64,000 bases of DNA from Branchiostoma floridae. Taxonomy: Eukaryota > Chordata > Leptocardii > Amphioxiformes > Branchiostomatidae. The DNA lies in contig NW_023365756.1 of assembly GCF_000003815.2 (NCBI RefSeq), forward strand, positions 1-64,000, in the 5' to 3' direction. How positions within the stretch are numbered: the stretch's first letter is position 1; every line of letters begins with the position of its first letter. The position numbers were made by a program, and so were the translations under genes. Under the pieces are notes generated by a model. That model saw only the letters and a program-made list of their open reading frames with translations, was not told the origin of the DNA and made no database searches. Positions 49,296-61,355 of the stretch are shown here, piece after piece.

Positions 49296-52200
49296 ATGAT
49301 GGCGTGCCTGATGCAATATGCGCACGTGCTCGCAGTCGTCATCAGTGTGGTGTCTGCCCAGTCCTGTGCACCTCAATGTCGATGTGACGGTACGTTGCAT
49401 AGTACTACCAGAAAAAAACCTACCAGTTGACATTCCTAATATGTGTTGGAGTAGCTAAACAAATCTTAGTATATTATGATACAATTTTAATATACACAGC
49501 AGTAAAGCCCTAATTTATAATTACCAACAAACTTTCGGTCAGTCCTCTGATACTTTTCAAGTTGTAATGACCCAAAGCCTATATCACACATCCAGACCAG
49601 AAGTGTGACATCGAGAAAGGGTCAAAGGTGATTGGAAGTCGGTTTCGGCCCCCGCCTTGATTGAGGTTCATTACAACTTGAAAAGGATCAGGGGATTGAT
49701 CGAAAGCTTGTTGATTTATCTACAGTTAGATTTTCTAACGTTTCTAGTTGAACTCTGTATAGATTTCTTTACCAGTTAGCATACAAGTAATGATATGCAG
49801 TATTGTGATTACTCTACAAGCAGCGCGAGACATCAAAAACAGTTAAAAATAGAAAAACCCGATAAAATGCCTTAACACATTTAAAAAAAACTGCCTTGAG
49901 ACTATTTTGATGACATTTGTCGGGTTTACATTCGCGTTTTGAGTCAAATTAGAGCCAACTCAGCGACTTCGACTCCAAAAACACGTGTGTAAGTCCAATC
50001 GTAGTCTTTCATGCTGAATATATTAAAAGTACAATTAAATTGAATCCAAGGTACCACCATGGACTGCAGCCACGGAGCTCTTCCAGGGTTCCCAGTAGAT
50101 GTACTCATACCGTCTTCAACAGAAATCGTCGTGATGAGCGACAATCTGTTGACAAGAGTTAATCCAACTCCTGCCTTTCCAAACCTGCTGGAACTGAACC
50201 TGGAAGACAACTTCATCACTGAACTTACACCGACTTCTTTCCGTTTGCGACCAAATATCCAGATACTTCGTCTTGGAGGCAATAAGATCATTGATGTCAC
50301 CAATTCTGCTTTCGATGGACTATCCCAACTGGTGAAACTGTATCTGAATCGTAACAACATCGAAACGATAGAAGCGTTTGGAAGTTTGTCTGGTCCAAGT
50401 AGTTTGGAGATGCTGGACTTACAGAAAAACAAACTCACGTCTATATCGATCGGCACGTTCACAGGGATCCCGCTGCTTACGGAGCTCAACCTGTCGTCTA
50501 ACAACATCTCAAAGATAGAAGATGGGAGCTTTGGTCATTTTAAGAAGTTACGTGTCCTGTATCTGCATTCCAACCAAATCCTTCAGCTGACCAACGCGAC
50601 ATTCTTTGGTATGCCCTCCTTAAACCGTCTAACTTTGAGTAACAACAAGATACAGAATCTGCCAGATATGGCCTTCAAAGGTGCCGGGTCGCTGGAGTTT
50701 CTGGACCTGACATCTAACAGCATCCCCACAATCACCCAGGCAGCATTCTCCGGGTTGTTGAATCTTACTGCTCTGTCTCTTAGTTCAAATAATATCAGCA
50801 CTATTGAGGACGGCGCGTTTCGAGATCTGATCAAACTACGCGAATTGTCTGTGTGGGACAATATGCTGCAGGAGATCTCAGCGTCAACTTTTGTAGGTCT
50901 TGCTCCGGAAGATAGAACAGACAACACTGGGCTAGAGGTGAGTATTCAGCGTTTGAGTATGATTTAATATCTCAACAATTGTATATAATTATATGGAACG
51001 TTTCCCTGCCCTGTACCCCCCCCCCCCCGTTTACTAGTTGACAAAGTTTTACCTCATCGAAAAGGTAAGTCGATTTAGTGAAATTTTTGCTTTTAGGTAA
51101 TGTTTATTGTTTTTTGTTTACTGACTTCTTTAGTTGTTGACAGCTTATCTTGTGATTGAAATATGAATGTCAATCATGATGTACCTGAATTGAGGGCAAA
51201 AGAGAAGATACAGTATAGGTAAAGGATAACGTTGTTGCTTACATGCATATACTTACCGTACTCTGGTTTCTTAAAGGTGCTGTACCTCGCTGGCAATCGC
51301 CTCACAACTGTCACAAAGGACGATTTTGCCAGGCTCACAAAACTGACGTTTTTGACGCTTTTCGTAGGTCGAACGAATTTTTCCGTGATATTTTATTTCT
51401 CTGAAACGTTATTACATGTCACAACCCATCGCACGTAGGGAAAGAAAACAATGTGTTTCAAATTCTATATCAATTAATTACATACATGTATTATGTAGAA
51501 AACAAAGTTCACTAACATATAGCAAGACTAACATATAGCAAGTTCTTGTTGTTAAAGCACGATGAGACGGATAGAAAATAATTGATAGTCATTATCAATT
51601 ACAAGAGTTGGAAACAAGCAATGTTAAACGGAAGTTGACCTTAATTCGTATATTTACTTCAATATTGAATTAATGTTAATGTATTCATCGCGCACTAGTT
51701 TTACCGTCGTTTTGCCCTGTAAACTGTCAAGACTTTATAAATAATACATGTCAAATATCTAATAGCCTATTACCTTTTGTAACTCATAAACAGCGCAACG
51801 ATATTACAAGTGAGGGACTCGAAGATGGTTCATTCGCCAATCTTGGGAACCTTGTCTATCTAAGTCTTTACGCCAACCCACTGACCAACATTTCTTCAGC
51901 CACATTTGAAGGTACATAACTTATATATCATTCATTAGATTCATTACGAACGAAATTTGTCCTCAGTGACAATGACATAGCATAGTATTAGTGTAAGTTT
52001 AGAGACTTTAAAAAGGTAACCTGGAATCCAGTCTCTAAGTGGCACGGTCTACCGTAGTTAATGTAGGCTCTCTACGGGGCCAGTGCAGCTCTCAGCCGCC
52101 GGGGTAATAGCTAACACTCGGTAGGATTTTCACGCTGCAGGACTTTGCCCAGTGGGAGTTAATTCCGGCGCCGAGGACTGCAGACATTAGTATTTCCCCT

Positions 52201-55200
52201 TGTGGCCGGCAATTAATTCCCAATGGGCAAAGTCCTACATTTTGTCACTTTCAGGGCATTGTGAGGGCACGACCGGTACCGGGCTTCAGGCACAACCGGG
52301 GCTATACCCCCTACGGGCACCTGTCCAAATGTGTCACACCTTTGTAATAGCCACGGCTAGTTGGGTGGGTGACCTTGGATGCCAAACGATTGACTAAATA
52401 AATAAACAAATCAGAATGTGCATTATATGGTGCCAGTTAATTAGTGCTCATTATCATCCCGAAGTTCTTGTTGTAAGATTATATTTTCTCTCATATTTGG
52501 TCTCTATATAACATCATATTCGGTGTTCTCGGAACCACCTGTATTCAATGCTGGACATGCTGCGGTCGTATTTTCATAGGGTTGGTGTCACTGGAGTCAT
52601 TGGGTCTTGGAAACAACCAGATTCAAAACTACCCACCGTTTGTTTTTGCCAACATGCCATCTCTAACAACCATCAACCTATCCAAGTAGGTATATATTGA
52701 TCAGTACATGTTATAGACCATGTAAAATGTTAGAAAGAATACATGTGTGAAGCTCTAACCATGTTCCCTAGACAATTATAAAGAATATACATTTAAGAAA
52801 CTGCCAAACTAAATTGAGTTGATTTTAGACAAGTATTGGTCAAGTTATCGAATTCCCTCGCAAAGCAATATAAATAAGAATGAAATCATCGGCAATAGAA
52901 ATAAAAACAGAAAAAGATATAATCGAAAAAAAAGAATAAAAGAAAGAATAAAAGAAAGAAAAAGAAAGGAGGAACAAGATAAAGACAAAAAGAGAAAGAA
53001 AGTCAGAAAGAAAGAGAGAGAAAAAGAAAGAAAGAGCACTAAAACATTGTGTTTTTATGTGCATTAGCTTTAGATCCTTTAGCTTCACCTTGCATCCTGA
53101 TACGTTCGGCAACCTAGCGGCACTCCGTAATCTTAATATTGCTGGTGTAACGAGCGTCTCGCCGGGTATGAATTTACAATTTATTGCTTTTTACTTTGTC
53201 TGTAGATATCCATCATTTCGAAATGGATCATATTCCAGTACAGGAAAACTAATGCAAAAATTATCTACCTATTTATACTTTGCAAAATTACGAATTTTTG
53301 CTTTGTTTTACGATTGAATATCTATTCTTGATTTGAGTATCCTGTTTTTTTTTTCAGTATACTTAACCTACGATAAGTTATGTTCTACCTTTAGGTGTGT
53401 TTCGGCACCTTCCTTGTCTCCAAGCAGTATGGATGGGGGGCTTGCTTACCTGCGATTGTGATATACTTGATCTAGTGACATGGCTGAATAGAACAGGTAC
53501 ATGCTTCCGTCAAATTAATTTTGCTTTCATGATAACATTTATTGCATTATGACCCCCCCCCCCAACCAAACCATCTTTAACATAAAGCAGACATTGTTAC
53601 AGTCCCGTCGTGGACACATGTAAAGGGTGCAGGTTAGACTCCTGCTATTTCTCGCTATCTTTGACAACTAAGTACAGAACCTGCCGAACGTACTTTTGTT
53701 TCTCTTTTGTATACAGCTGTGACTGTTCGACCGTTTGAGACCTCGTCAAACCCTGTAGTCTGCTACAATCCAAGTCACTTGATGGGTGTGCCTCTCTTGA
53801 GCTTACGAGAGGAAGACTTGCGTATGACGTGCCCAGCGACAACCGAACCACCATCAACACAATCTACTGTTCAGATCTGGTAAGTATTTAAGAGCTGATG
53901 TCTGTAAAAACCAAGCAAAATCAGAAAAAGTTAGCCAAACTAAAAAAAAATCGATTTTCCTTAAATTTTGTGTGGTGGTAGGGCCTTGGTCCAAACCTAC
54001 AAAAATGGCAAAGTTTTAGATCTGCGGTCACCGGTTGCCATGGCAACGGCCATGTTTCAAAATGGCGGATTTTCACCAAGGGAAGGCCTTGGTCGCGTCC
54101 AAAATAGGACTCCTTTGGACTCCTGTAGCCCCCAAAAATTAACAGATATTTTATTGGTTCTCGGATATGTTATTACCCATATTCTAATGAAAAATGATAT
54201 ATAGTGATGCTCAAAATGTTTTTGTAGTGAGGTGCAGCAGATGTTTGAAAATGATGTGTATTCGTGAATTTCCAAAATTGACAAAAATCAATTTTTTGAG
54301 CATTTTTATTGACCATTAGCTCATTTACAGGCAAATCAATTTGCTTGATTTTTGGCACATTTATTGTTTGAACCTTTGTATACATCATATGTAAAAAAAG
54401 TTTGGGACTTCCACGTATCGGACCGTGGTGGCCCAGAGAGTAAACCAATATTTCCATGTCAAGAAAATCGTAACCATAGAATTATTCCTGGAAAAACAGT
54501 CATAGCTTACCAAAAATGAATCTCAGTTTCATTTTATGTAGCAGAGGAACTTACCTATCACTTATAAAAGCAGGGTTGTTCTAGATTTTTTTTATAATTG
54601 CCTTTAAAATGATTTTATTTTTTTGGTCATTTTTAGACAAAAAATGTATATTTTGGCCCGCAACCAAATGACCTGAAATTTGGTATAGGAATGTCCTGGA
54701 CATGTACACACATGGGATAACTGGTTTGCCATATAATAGAACAAAATGCTGAATTTTGTGACTTTTTGGGGCATTTTTGGCCCCCTACCCTGGTTTTACA
54801 ACCAAATGCCCTGAAATTTGAAATAAGAATGCCCTGGACACATGCGCACATGGATTCCATAACCATTTTTGCGTACTGTTCAACAAAATGCTAAATTTTG
54901 TGATTTTTGTTAATTTTTTTCCCAAAAAAAAACGACATTTTTGGCTCCCCTACCCTGGTTTTACAACTAAATGACCTGGAATTCGGTATAGCAATGCCCT
55001 GAATATATGCGCACATGGATTGCATACAGTACAACAAAATGCTTAATTTTGAGATTTTTGCCATTTTGTTACCAAAATCATTTTTTTGCTCCTGTTCCCT
55101 GGTTTTTCAAGTAAATAACCGGTAACTAGAAAGGCCGACATTTGCTTGAGAGCAAATACAGCATATTTCAGCCATCTCCCTCCCCATGCAACAATAGGCT

Positions 55201-58045
55201 ATTTCAAAATCACCCATTTGAAAAATCACTTTTACTAATGACGGTTTAACCCAAAAATGAGTCTTACAAAATTCCCCCGTTCAAGAATGGACTCCAGTGC
55301 ACCCTATGTGAATTTGCACAATAGACCAGTCCAGAAATACTCCCACTGAAACCTTGGCCTTTTGAATAAGAAACCAAATCCAAAATTGAATTTAGCAAAA
55401 AAGGTCCCAGTGCATAAAAAGGTATGATAGACCAGTCTAAAAACACTTCCACTAAAATTGAATTTTGAATCATCACCCGTTCAAAACTGAATTTGAAAAA
55501 ATCCCCCTTCCGTGTGCAAAAAATGGACTCTTCCATGTAAAGTAGAGCAGTCCAAAAATACATCCGCTAAAATAGGACTTTGACATAATCACTGAAGTCC
55601 AAAAAATGGATTAAAAAAAAGCCCCCTCTATGCAAGAATGGACTCTTCCAGAACACCCATGTAAAATTGCAAATTAGACCAGTCCAAAAATAACCCTACT
55701 GAAAGACTTTGACAAACTAGAAGTCACCAAAGTCCAAAATATGAATTTTGAAAAATCCCCCCGCCGTGCGAGAATAGACTCTTCTGTAAAAGTTTCATGC
55801 ATACACATGTTGTCTTAATGTTGATTTGAACCGTTGAAAGAAAAATATTACCAATGAAAGCTTTGATTTTTAAAATTCATTACAGACTTTTACATGACTT
55901 TCCTCACTACACTCAGGTGGAAATGAGTACCTAGCTTCGGTTAGAGCCATCCACCAATAGAAATTTAAATGGATGTCCTGTGTTTGCCACACCTCGAGCA
56001 CGTTCAAGAACTCCAATTATCGAAAAGAGTAGGGGTTCATTCTTAATGTGAGTGGATCAAAACCAACAGTCCTCTGGCCGCACCTTAGGCTAATTGTCGT
56101 ATTGAGTTCACCAGAGGTAGCGCCGAATGACAGCCGTTCCCTCGCATTTCAGCCAGCGTAGAGAGAGTTGTCGACCCACGCAATAACATAACACATAACA
56201 ACAATATCTTAATGGTTGATGAATACAAATGTGTTCTTTTCTATCATGCTGTCTCTCTCTAAACATGCGTACTGCTTCATCTTTTGTACAGCCCAACACC
56301 CTCTCCTACGACTGAAGCTACGACGGCTCCTCGTCTTGCCACAACTCCAAGGCCAACACCACCACTTCCCTCGTCCTTTAAAACTGCACAACCAGGAACC
56401 TGCCCCGGTCCACAGGACGTCACCATCCAAAACGTACAGGACTCTCGTACCGACATTCAGTGGTCTCACGGAGGTAAAGCCGTTAGTACGGACCTGACAG
56501 GATTCGTCATTCAGTACCAAATCTTTGGTCACCAGTCGTGGATGACAACACAAAAGATTCACTCGGATGGCCGTCACTTCACCATAAATGATCTCCTTCC
56601 TGACACTCCTTACCAAGTCTGTGTGGCCGTTCTCTGCAAGGATGAGCTGGTACAGCCAGGACTGGACCACTGCGTGTCATTTATAACGAAAAGCGCATCT
56701 CCTGTGACATCTCAGCTATCACAGGCAACAGTAGTAGGCTTGGCTGTTGGCATCCCGTCGTTGCTCATCATCCTAGGCCTTTTGGCAGCAATCTTCTGGA
56801 AGATGAGAGGGCGATCCGGATCCTCTTCAGAAGATGAGGCCGGTTACGTATTGCCTGAACGCCCTCACCGCCAGGTAATGTTGTTTGCAATTCAATGAGT
56901 GTCTTTCCTTTTCTTTTGTCTTCCTTTCTTTTCTTTTCTTTTTCTTCTCTTTTCCTTTTTTTCTTACTCTAGTACTGTCCAGTACACTATGAAGCCCCTT
57001 CCCCCCAAAAAGCTTTTGGCATCATTGTGAGTTGTTTTGAGAAGTACCAAAAGAAGCTCAGGATTCTTTGACTTTGACTTGACCTTTGACCTTGCGTATG
57101 GGTACTTACAGGAAGCGGATCAAAACACGGCTGGCTGTGCAGTTGATACTCAGGTGAATGAGTACCAAACCTCACCATTCTCCGGAGAGTCCACAACAGG
57201 CAGTATCACCAGCTCGTATCTGGACTTGGGCAGAGCTGCGGACATGCTGAACTCAACAGGTTTGTCTGTTGCTCCTTTTATTGTCTTTTTATCATAAATC
57301 CCTCTGGAGGAAAATAAACATGTATCCGCCACTCTTTCTAGAGTTCTCTACTAATACGATAATGTGAATGCAACTTTCTTCTAAAAATCACAAGTTGACA
57401 TACTTATTATATAAATACTAACAACGCCTTGCGCATATCACACTATTTTCTATTAATAATATTTCAAATTGAGTTGATAATCGCTATAAATATTATCATG
57501 TCACAGGGGGCAGAACAGAGAGTTTGAAACTACGAAAGCTCAGTATCACAGATTCAAAAATATGTCGGTTATTACCAGTACCACAGCAGACAAGATGATT
57601 TGTTGCGCTTCTATTGTTTTGTGTGTATGTCAACAATTTGAGCTTGAGAAACTGAAGAAAGATCCGTATGATATGTGTCACATGGGTACTTGTCAATCGT
57701 TTATTATGTCCCTAGCGGTTCTCCATGGTACTGCAGCTTGTGGTTTTTAAAATCTGGGCATGTTTCAGTTTTGATTTTTTGGTAGTAGAAGAGATATTAA
57801 AGGTATTTCGTTATTTACCTTTTTCATATTCTATTCTAGATGCAGACCATGATCACTATCCACCAGCTCCTGTCCCACGCCAGGACCCAACTGTCTCCTC
57901 AAGCTCATTCAACAACACTGCGTACGCCCCTGACAGTATGAACGACAATATCTATACTACAGTCGACGACGACGCACTTGAAGACGGAGCAGATGCTAAT
58001 ATGTCATCTACAGAGGACGACGTTTACATCCATGTCATCGGTTAG
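49296..58045 (+). CDS. LRR-FN3 single-pass transmembrane receptor (complete)
   Basis: Eleven exons: 49296-49389, 50051-50937, 51277-51363, 51794-51911, 52580-52685, 53068-53165, 53395-53496, 53717-53879, 56292-56874, 57112-57259, 57840-58045. The total is 2592 bp, 863 residues, frame exact. A signal peptide (MMACLMQYAHVLAVVISVVS) precedes an LRRNT cap (CAPQCRCDGTTMDC). About 17 LRRs follow (for example LTELNLSSNNISKIEDGSF). An LRRCT cap follows (TCDCDILDLVTWL, later cysteines in exon 8), then a Thr/Pro stalk and an FN3-like domain (CPGPQDVTIQNV to LPDTPYQVCVAVLC). The TM helix is VVGLAVGIPSLLIILGLLAA. The acidic tail has tyrosines in SSYLDL, NIYTTV and VYIHVI. Such proteins act in cell-surface recognition or adhesion; the ligand is unknown. 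The start is the first of two adjacent ATGs. A convergent paralog lies at 61356-63956. Confidence 0.9.
49523..49716. mobile_element. Foldback element in intron 1 of the LRR receptor gene
   Basis: Arms of about 48 bp at 49523-49570 and 49668-49716 are inverted repeats (CAACAAACTTTCGGTCAG against its complement; CTTTTCAAGTTGTAATGA against TCATTACAACTTGAAAAG). The inner part is unique. MITE-like. Confidence 0.7.
52010..52420 (+). mobile_element. SINE-like or other GC-rich dispersed repeat with A-rich tail
   Basis: A GC-rich block in an AT-rich intron. It contains an inverted pair, CAGGACTTTGCCCAGTGGGA against CCCAATGGGCAAAGTCCTA. It ends ACTAAATAAATAAACAAATC. The class is uncertain. Confidence 0.4.
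52880..53035. repeat. AAAGAA polypurine tract
   Basis: About 150 bases of almost pure purine on the plus strand just before exon 6 of the receptor gene. It gives spurious Lys/Glu-rich and Phe/Leu-rich frames. Confidence 0.85.
54590..55115. repeat. Satellite-like array S1, second locus
   Basis: Three to four units with CCCTGGTTTTACAAC-AAATG-CCTGAAATT, GCGCACATGGATT and CAACAAAATGCTAAATTTTG blocks, as at 40930-41580. It lies in intron 8 of the receptor gene. Confidence 0.75.
55200..55800. repeat. Satellite-like array S2, about 107-130 bp unit
   Basis: AGACCAGTCCAAAAATA recurs near 55323, 55430, 55547 and 55676, each with AGAATGGACTC and AATTTGAAAAATCCCCC blocks. A reverse-complement fragment is at 41640-41861. 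Confidence 0.7.
55905..56125 (+). mobile_element. SINE-like element in intron 8 of the LRR receptor
   Basis: Contains CTCAGGTGGAAATGAGTACC, TAGCTTCGGTTAG, CACACCTCGAGCACGTTCAA and GGCCGCACCTTAGG. The matching element is in the homologous intron of the paralog at 63268-63490 in the same orientation relative to the gene. Confidence 0.55.
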
Positions 58046-58065
58046 TCCAGGACATTGTTGAGGTT

Positions 58066-58414
58066 AAGGCCAAGTTGTTTGATTATATGGATGACATCTT
58101 TGGGTAATCCCAAAATGATGTAAGCTTGCGAGTAAAAGATAAGTTTGGCAAAAAAAGTTCACTTTATTATGAAATTTGAGGGGTCAGAATTTTTGAACAA
58201 ATGACTATACATCCAGAGTATGGTATACCAAGTATTAATTTTTTTTTACCTTGGAATTCATTTTATCATTTTATGACATCTAACGCATACATTTGCTAAT
58301 TTTGCAGCTGTTTTGTACGATTGGTCATTTATGGTTGAATTTTTTAATGGAAACTGCTGACAATTGTTTACCCCCGCGGATGCCATTATTATATATAATC
58401 AAATCAACGTGGCC
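58066..58414. mobile_element. TIR element 1 (diverged MITE)
   Basis: The left end AAGGCC-AGTTGTTTGATTATATGGATGACATC is answered by a reverse-complement right end (GATGCCATTATTATATATAA, AATCAACGTGGCC). Shown in parts: GTTTGATTATATGGATGACA at the left. It lies just after the receptor stop codon. Confidence 0.6.
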
Positions 58415-58512
58415 GAACAAGGCAGCAGACATTGATCGTAGTGAAGAATTTTGTTAAAAACACATGTATTTGTGGATATCAAGATGGTGGACGGTAGTTT
58501 TGAATTGTAATA

Positions 58513-59366
58513 AGGCCATGTTGATTTGATTATATGGATGACATGCGCTCTCGCACCAATTTTCGGCCATTTCCAACAAAAAAAAAGTTTGGACCACACA
58601 GTAAATTGTGCAAAGCAGCTGTAAAATGAGCACAAATATTCCGTAGATTGAAAAAAAGTATCAGAAAATCGATAACTGATGCCATAGAATGCCAAAATAA
58701 ATCTCAAAAGTCAAAGAATAAAATGTGAAAGGACAGAAAGAAAAAAAGTATTTTTGGTAGGGGTTTGTACATGTACCAGTAAATTCAGGATAGGTCCCGT
58801 TCAGGTGGACGTGAACCTGGACCTGATTGTCTGTGGAAACTTGAGAACTGATAATACTCAAAACAATGGTAATTGGTCAATTTTGCTACAAAGGAATCTA
58901 TTTGGTGGATCATTGGACTACCACTGGCATTTTAAAATCCCATCTTCATGTAATAAAGGCTAGCTGTCTCTGTACCTGCCTGTAGAAACTTGGTACAAGT
59001 GACTATAACTTCTACTCACTTCGCTATTGTCTTCTTGGCCCGGTAAGACCCCAAACACCCGCCGACATAGTGTGTCCATTTTGCAATTAGCGAACCCCGT
59101 TCGTCTGATTTTTTTTCAGGTCTGTTTATTTCAGATTGGTCCAAGAAGAAAAAAAATGTATTGCACCCGTATGATGTACTGGTCTCAACATCTAACTGTT
59201 GGTATACTATACTATGTGTTTGTAGTCCTATATGCAACCTTCCTGGCCACATTGATTTCATACTGAAGCCAACTTTTTTTTGGCCAAACTTTTTTTTTTT
59301 CGCTCGCTCGCATCAATTTTGGAGTTCCCAGAGGATGTCATCCATATAATCAAATCAACATGGCCT
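58513..59366. mobile_element. TIR element 2 with perfect 31-bp terminal inverted repeats
   Basis: The ends 58513-58543 (starting AGGCCATGTTGATTTGATTA) and 59336-59366 are exact reverse complements. The 854-bp element has no transposase frame, so it is non-autonomous. Related single ends occur near 20255, 27560 and 29565. Confidence 0.8.
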
Positions 59367-59901
59367 AAATGGAAAAAAATATTGCTGTTTAAAGCCACCG
59401 TTTGTCGACTTGTTTACCCCTCCCCCCAAATACCCCAGTTCTTAAAGCAATGGATATAGGTTACCTTGCGGATAAAGGTCAACTGGCGTTGCTCAAGCCC
59501 ACGAGCAGGAATTATTTTCTCAGAGACCACATTTCTACGAATACGAATCCAAGCAAATTTCGTAAATTTGCATATCGACAACGAAATGCATGTATTTTCT
59601 TTAAATGACTTTGTTCTCTCTATTTTTGAGGTTGATACTTAAAATAGCAATGAAAGTCTGATTGAAAATGTTTTACGGGCGTCGATGAAGTAGTTTTTTT
59701 GGGGGAAATCTTAATATTTTCCAACAATGACTTCAACCATTTGCGCAGTTTTAAGTTGGAATATCATAGATATACTACGTTACATATTAGCTATTTAAGG
59801 AAGTCTTTTTGATGATCTGTTTATGACAGATATCGATACCCAGAGGTAGGAAGTCACCGTATCACGCCAATCTTTTTTTTTTCAAGATTTTAATGTGTAT
59901 C

Positions 59902-59905
<4 letters not shown>

Positions 59906-59948
<43 letters not shown>
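59906..59948. repeat. (GA)n microsatellite
   Basis: About 21 GA dinucleotides. Confidence 0.9.
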
Positions 59949-59950
<2 letters not shown>

Positions 59951-59968
59951 ATATCGAGTTTATATCAA

Positions 59969-60165
59969 TCAAAGGCCTAGCTGCCATCCGTCCTTACTGT
60001 GTTTGCGCTTGTCAGCCGTCGCCAACCAATCACACCGTCGCCTGCGGTCAAGAGGAAACGTGATTGGCTGGAGACTTTTCCTCTAACAATTGGATGGGAG
60101 CATTTCATTGGCTGACGGCTGGCAAGTGCTAACGAATCGTGAAGGACGGATGGCAGATCAGTACA
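59969..60165. mobile_element. Foldback element with about 50-bp arms
   Basis: CTGCCATCCGTCCTTACTGT ... GTCAGCCGTCGCCAACCAAT is mirrored by ATTGGCTGACGGCTGGCAAG ... AAGGACGGATGGCAG. Inner CAACCAATCA and GATTGGCTGG form a second stem. MITE-like. Confidence 0.7.
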
Positions 60166-60354
60166 CGTTATCGGCGAGTCTGACATAAGAGGATGCTATT
60201 AGTATGTATGTATATATATATATCACCCAGCGTTGGAAGTCTATGATAACGGTGCGCTGAATCTACAATTTCTTATGATAGTAATTATACTGACTAAGAT
60301 ATGGAAGATAAGGTTATTTCCCTGATGTACACCTCATTGCAATTTACGTGTTGT

Positions 60355-60690
60355 TAATGATAGATTCCTTAGTCGAAGCTACAACATTTTACGCGTTATA
60401 AGTATAATGTTATACTAACTATAGTACATTTATGATAAATTCCATAGTCGAAGCTGCAACATTTTACGCGTTCTAAGTGTAAGGTTATACTAACCATAGT
60501 ACGCTTATGATAAATTCCATAGTCGGAGCTACAACATTTTACGCGTTATAAGTACACGGTTATACTAACCATACTACACTGATTATAAATTCCTCACTCG
60601 AAGCTACAACATCTTACGCGTTATAAGTATAATGTTATACTAACCATAATACACTACATGAATTCCTTAGTCGAAGCTACAATGTGCATC
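60355..60690. repeat. Tandem array, about 74-bp unit, about 4.5 copies
   Basis: AGTCGAAGCTACAACATTTT followed by ACGCGTTATAAGTATA-GTTATACTAAC recurs near 60371, 60446, 60521, 60597 and 60669 (the last truncated). Units are closely similar. Confidence 0.85.
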
Positions 60691-60699
60691 ATACACACA

Positions 60700-61355
60700 C
60701 ATGTATCACCAATGTTTTACACGTATTAGTCATTACTTTAATTATAGCGCAAATGGCTTGGGTTTTCTGATATTGCCATTCTAAACTTAATGGATATGAT
60801 GTTAAAATTGCTGTTTTGACCTTAAACTTGTAATCAATGACAACAGAAGGGTTCTTGACAAAATAGAGATTAAATGATCTGTAATACATTTCTATGCTTT
60901 TTAACACTTATTACCGATAACAATTTTTATGTTGAATAAAGTTATGATATACGGCAATATGTATCGTGTATTTCCTTATATTTGCAGTACTACTATTGTT
61001 AGTCAGTCTATACACATATATAAGCTACGCAAAAAAAGCAAAAATCACGATAAAAAATATAATCAGCAATATATCTATAAAATAACTAGACAAGTCAACT
61101 TCTCTAGCTTCGTAACAGACTCTACGGGGCGGGCTTTACTTGGATTAGGGGGGGGGGGGGGCTTACATTGTGCTTTTTTTGGGTAGTATATCAGTTCTGA
61201 CTGTAATTAGATTTTAATTAGACAGAAATCAAAACACGCTTTCATCATCATTATTATCCATCGGTATTCACCACTTTATAACTCCATTATTAACCAGTTC
61301 TACGTCTTGAAGTGAGTTGCCGTCGACTGTACTATAGATGTTGTCGTTCATACTT
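60700..61355. other. Intergenic and 3' flank of the second LRR receptor
   Basis: AT-rich with a poly-G run at 61150-61160. 61270-61355 still holds the receptor-tail coding sequence that falls out of frame after the premature stop (SMNDNIYSTVDGNSLQDVEL in the old frame). Confidence 0.55.

Noticed and set aside
49944-50507. Minus-strand frame of 187 codons opposite the LRR exon
   Set aside because: Shadow of the LRR-coding exon on the plus strand.
52819-53112. Lys/Glu-rich and Phe/Leu-rich frames
   Set aside because: Produced by the AAAGAA polypurine tract.
56209-56670. Minus-strand frame of 153 codons, and its mirror at 62682-63155
   Set aside because: Both are antisense to the FN3/TM exons of the two receptor genes and are similar only because those exons are paralogous.
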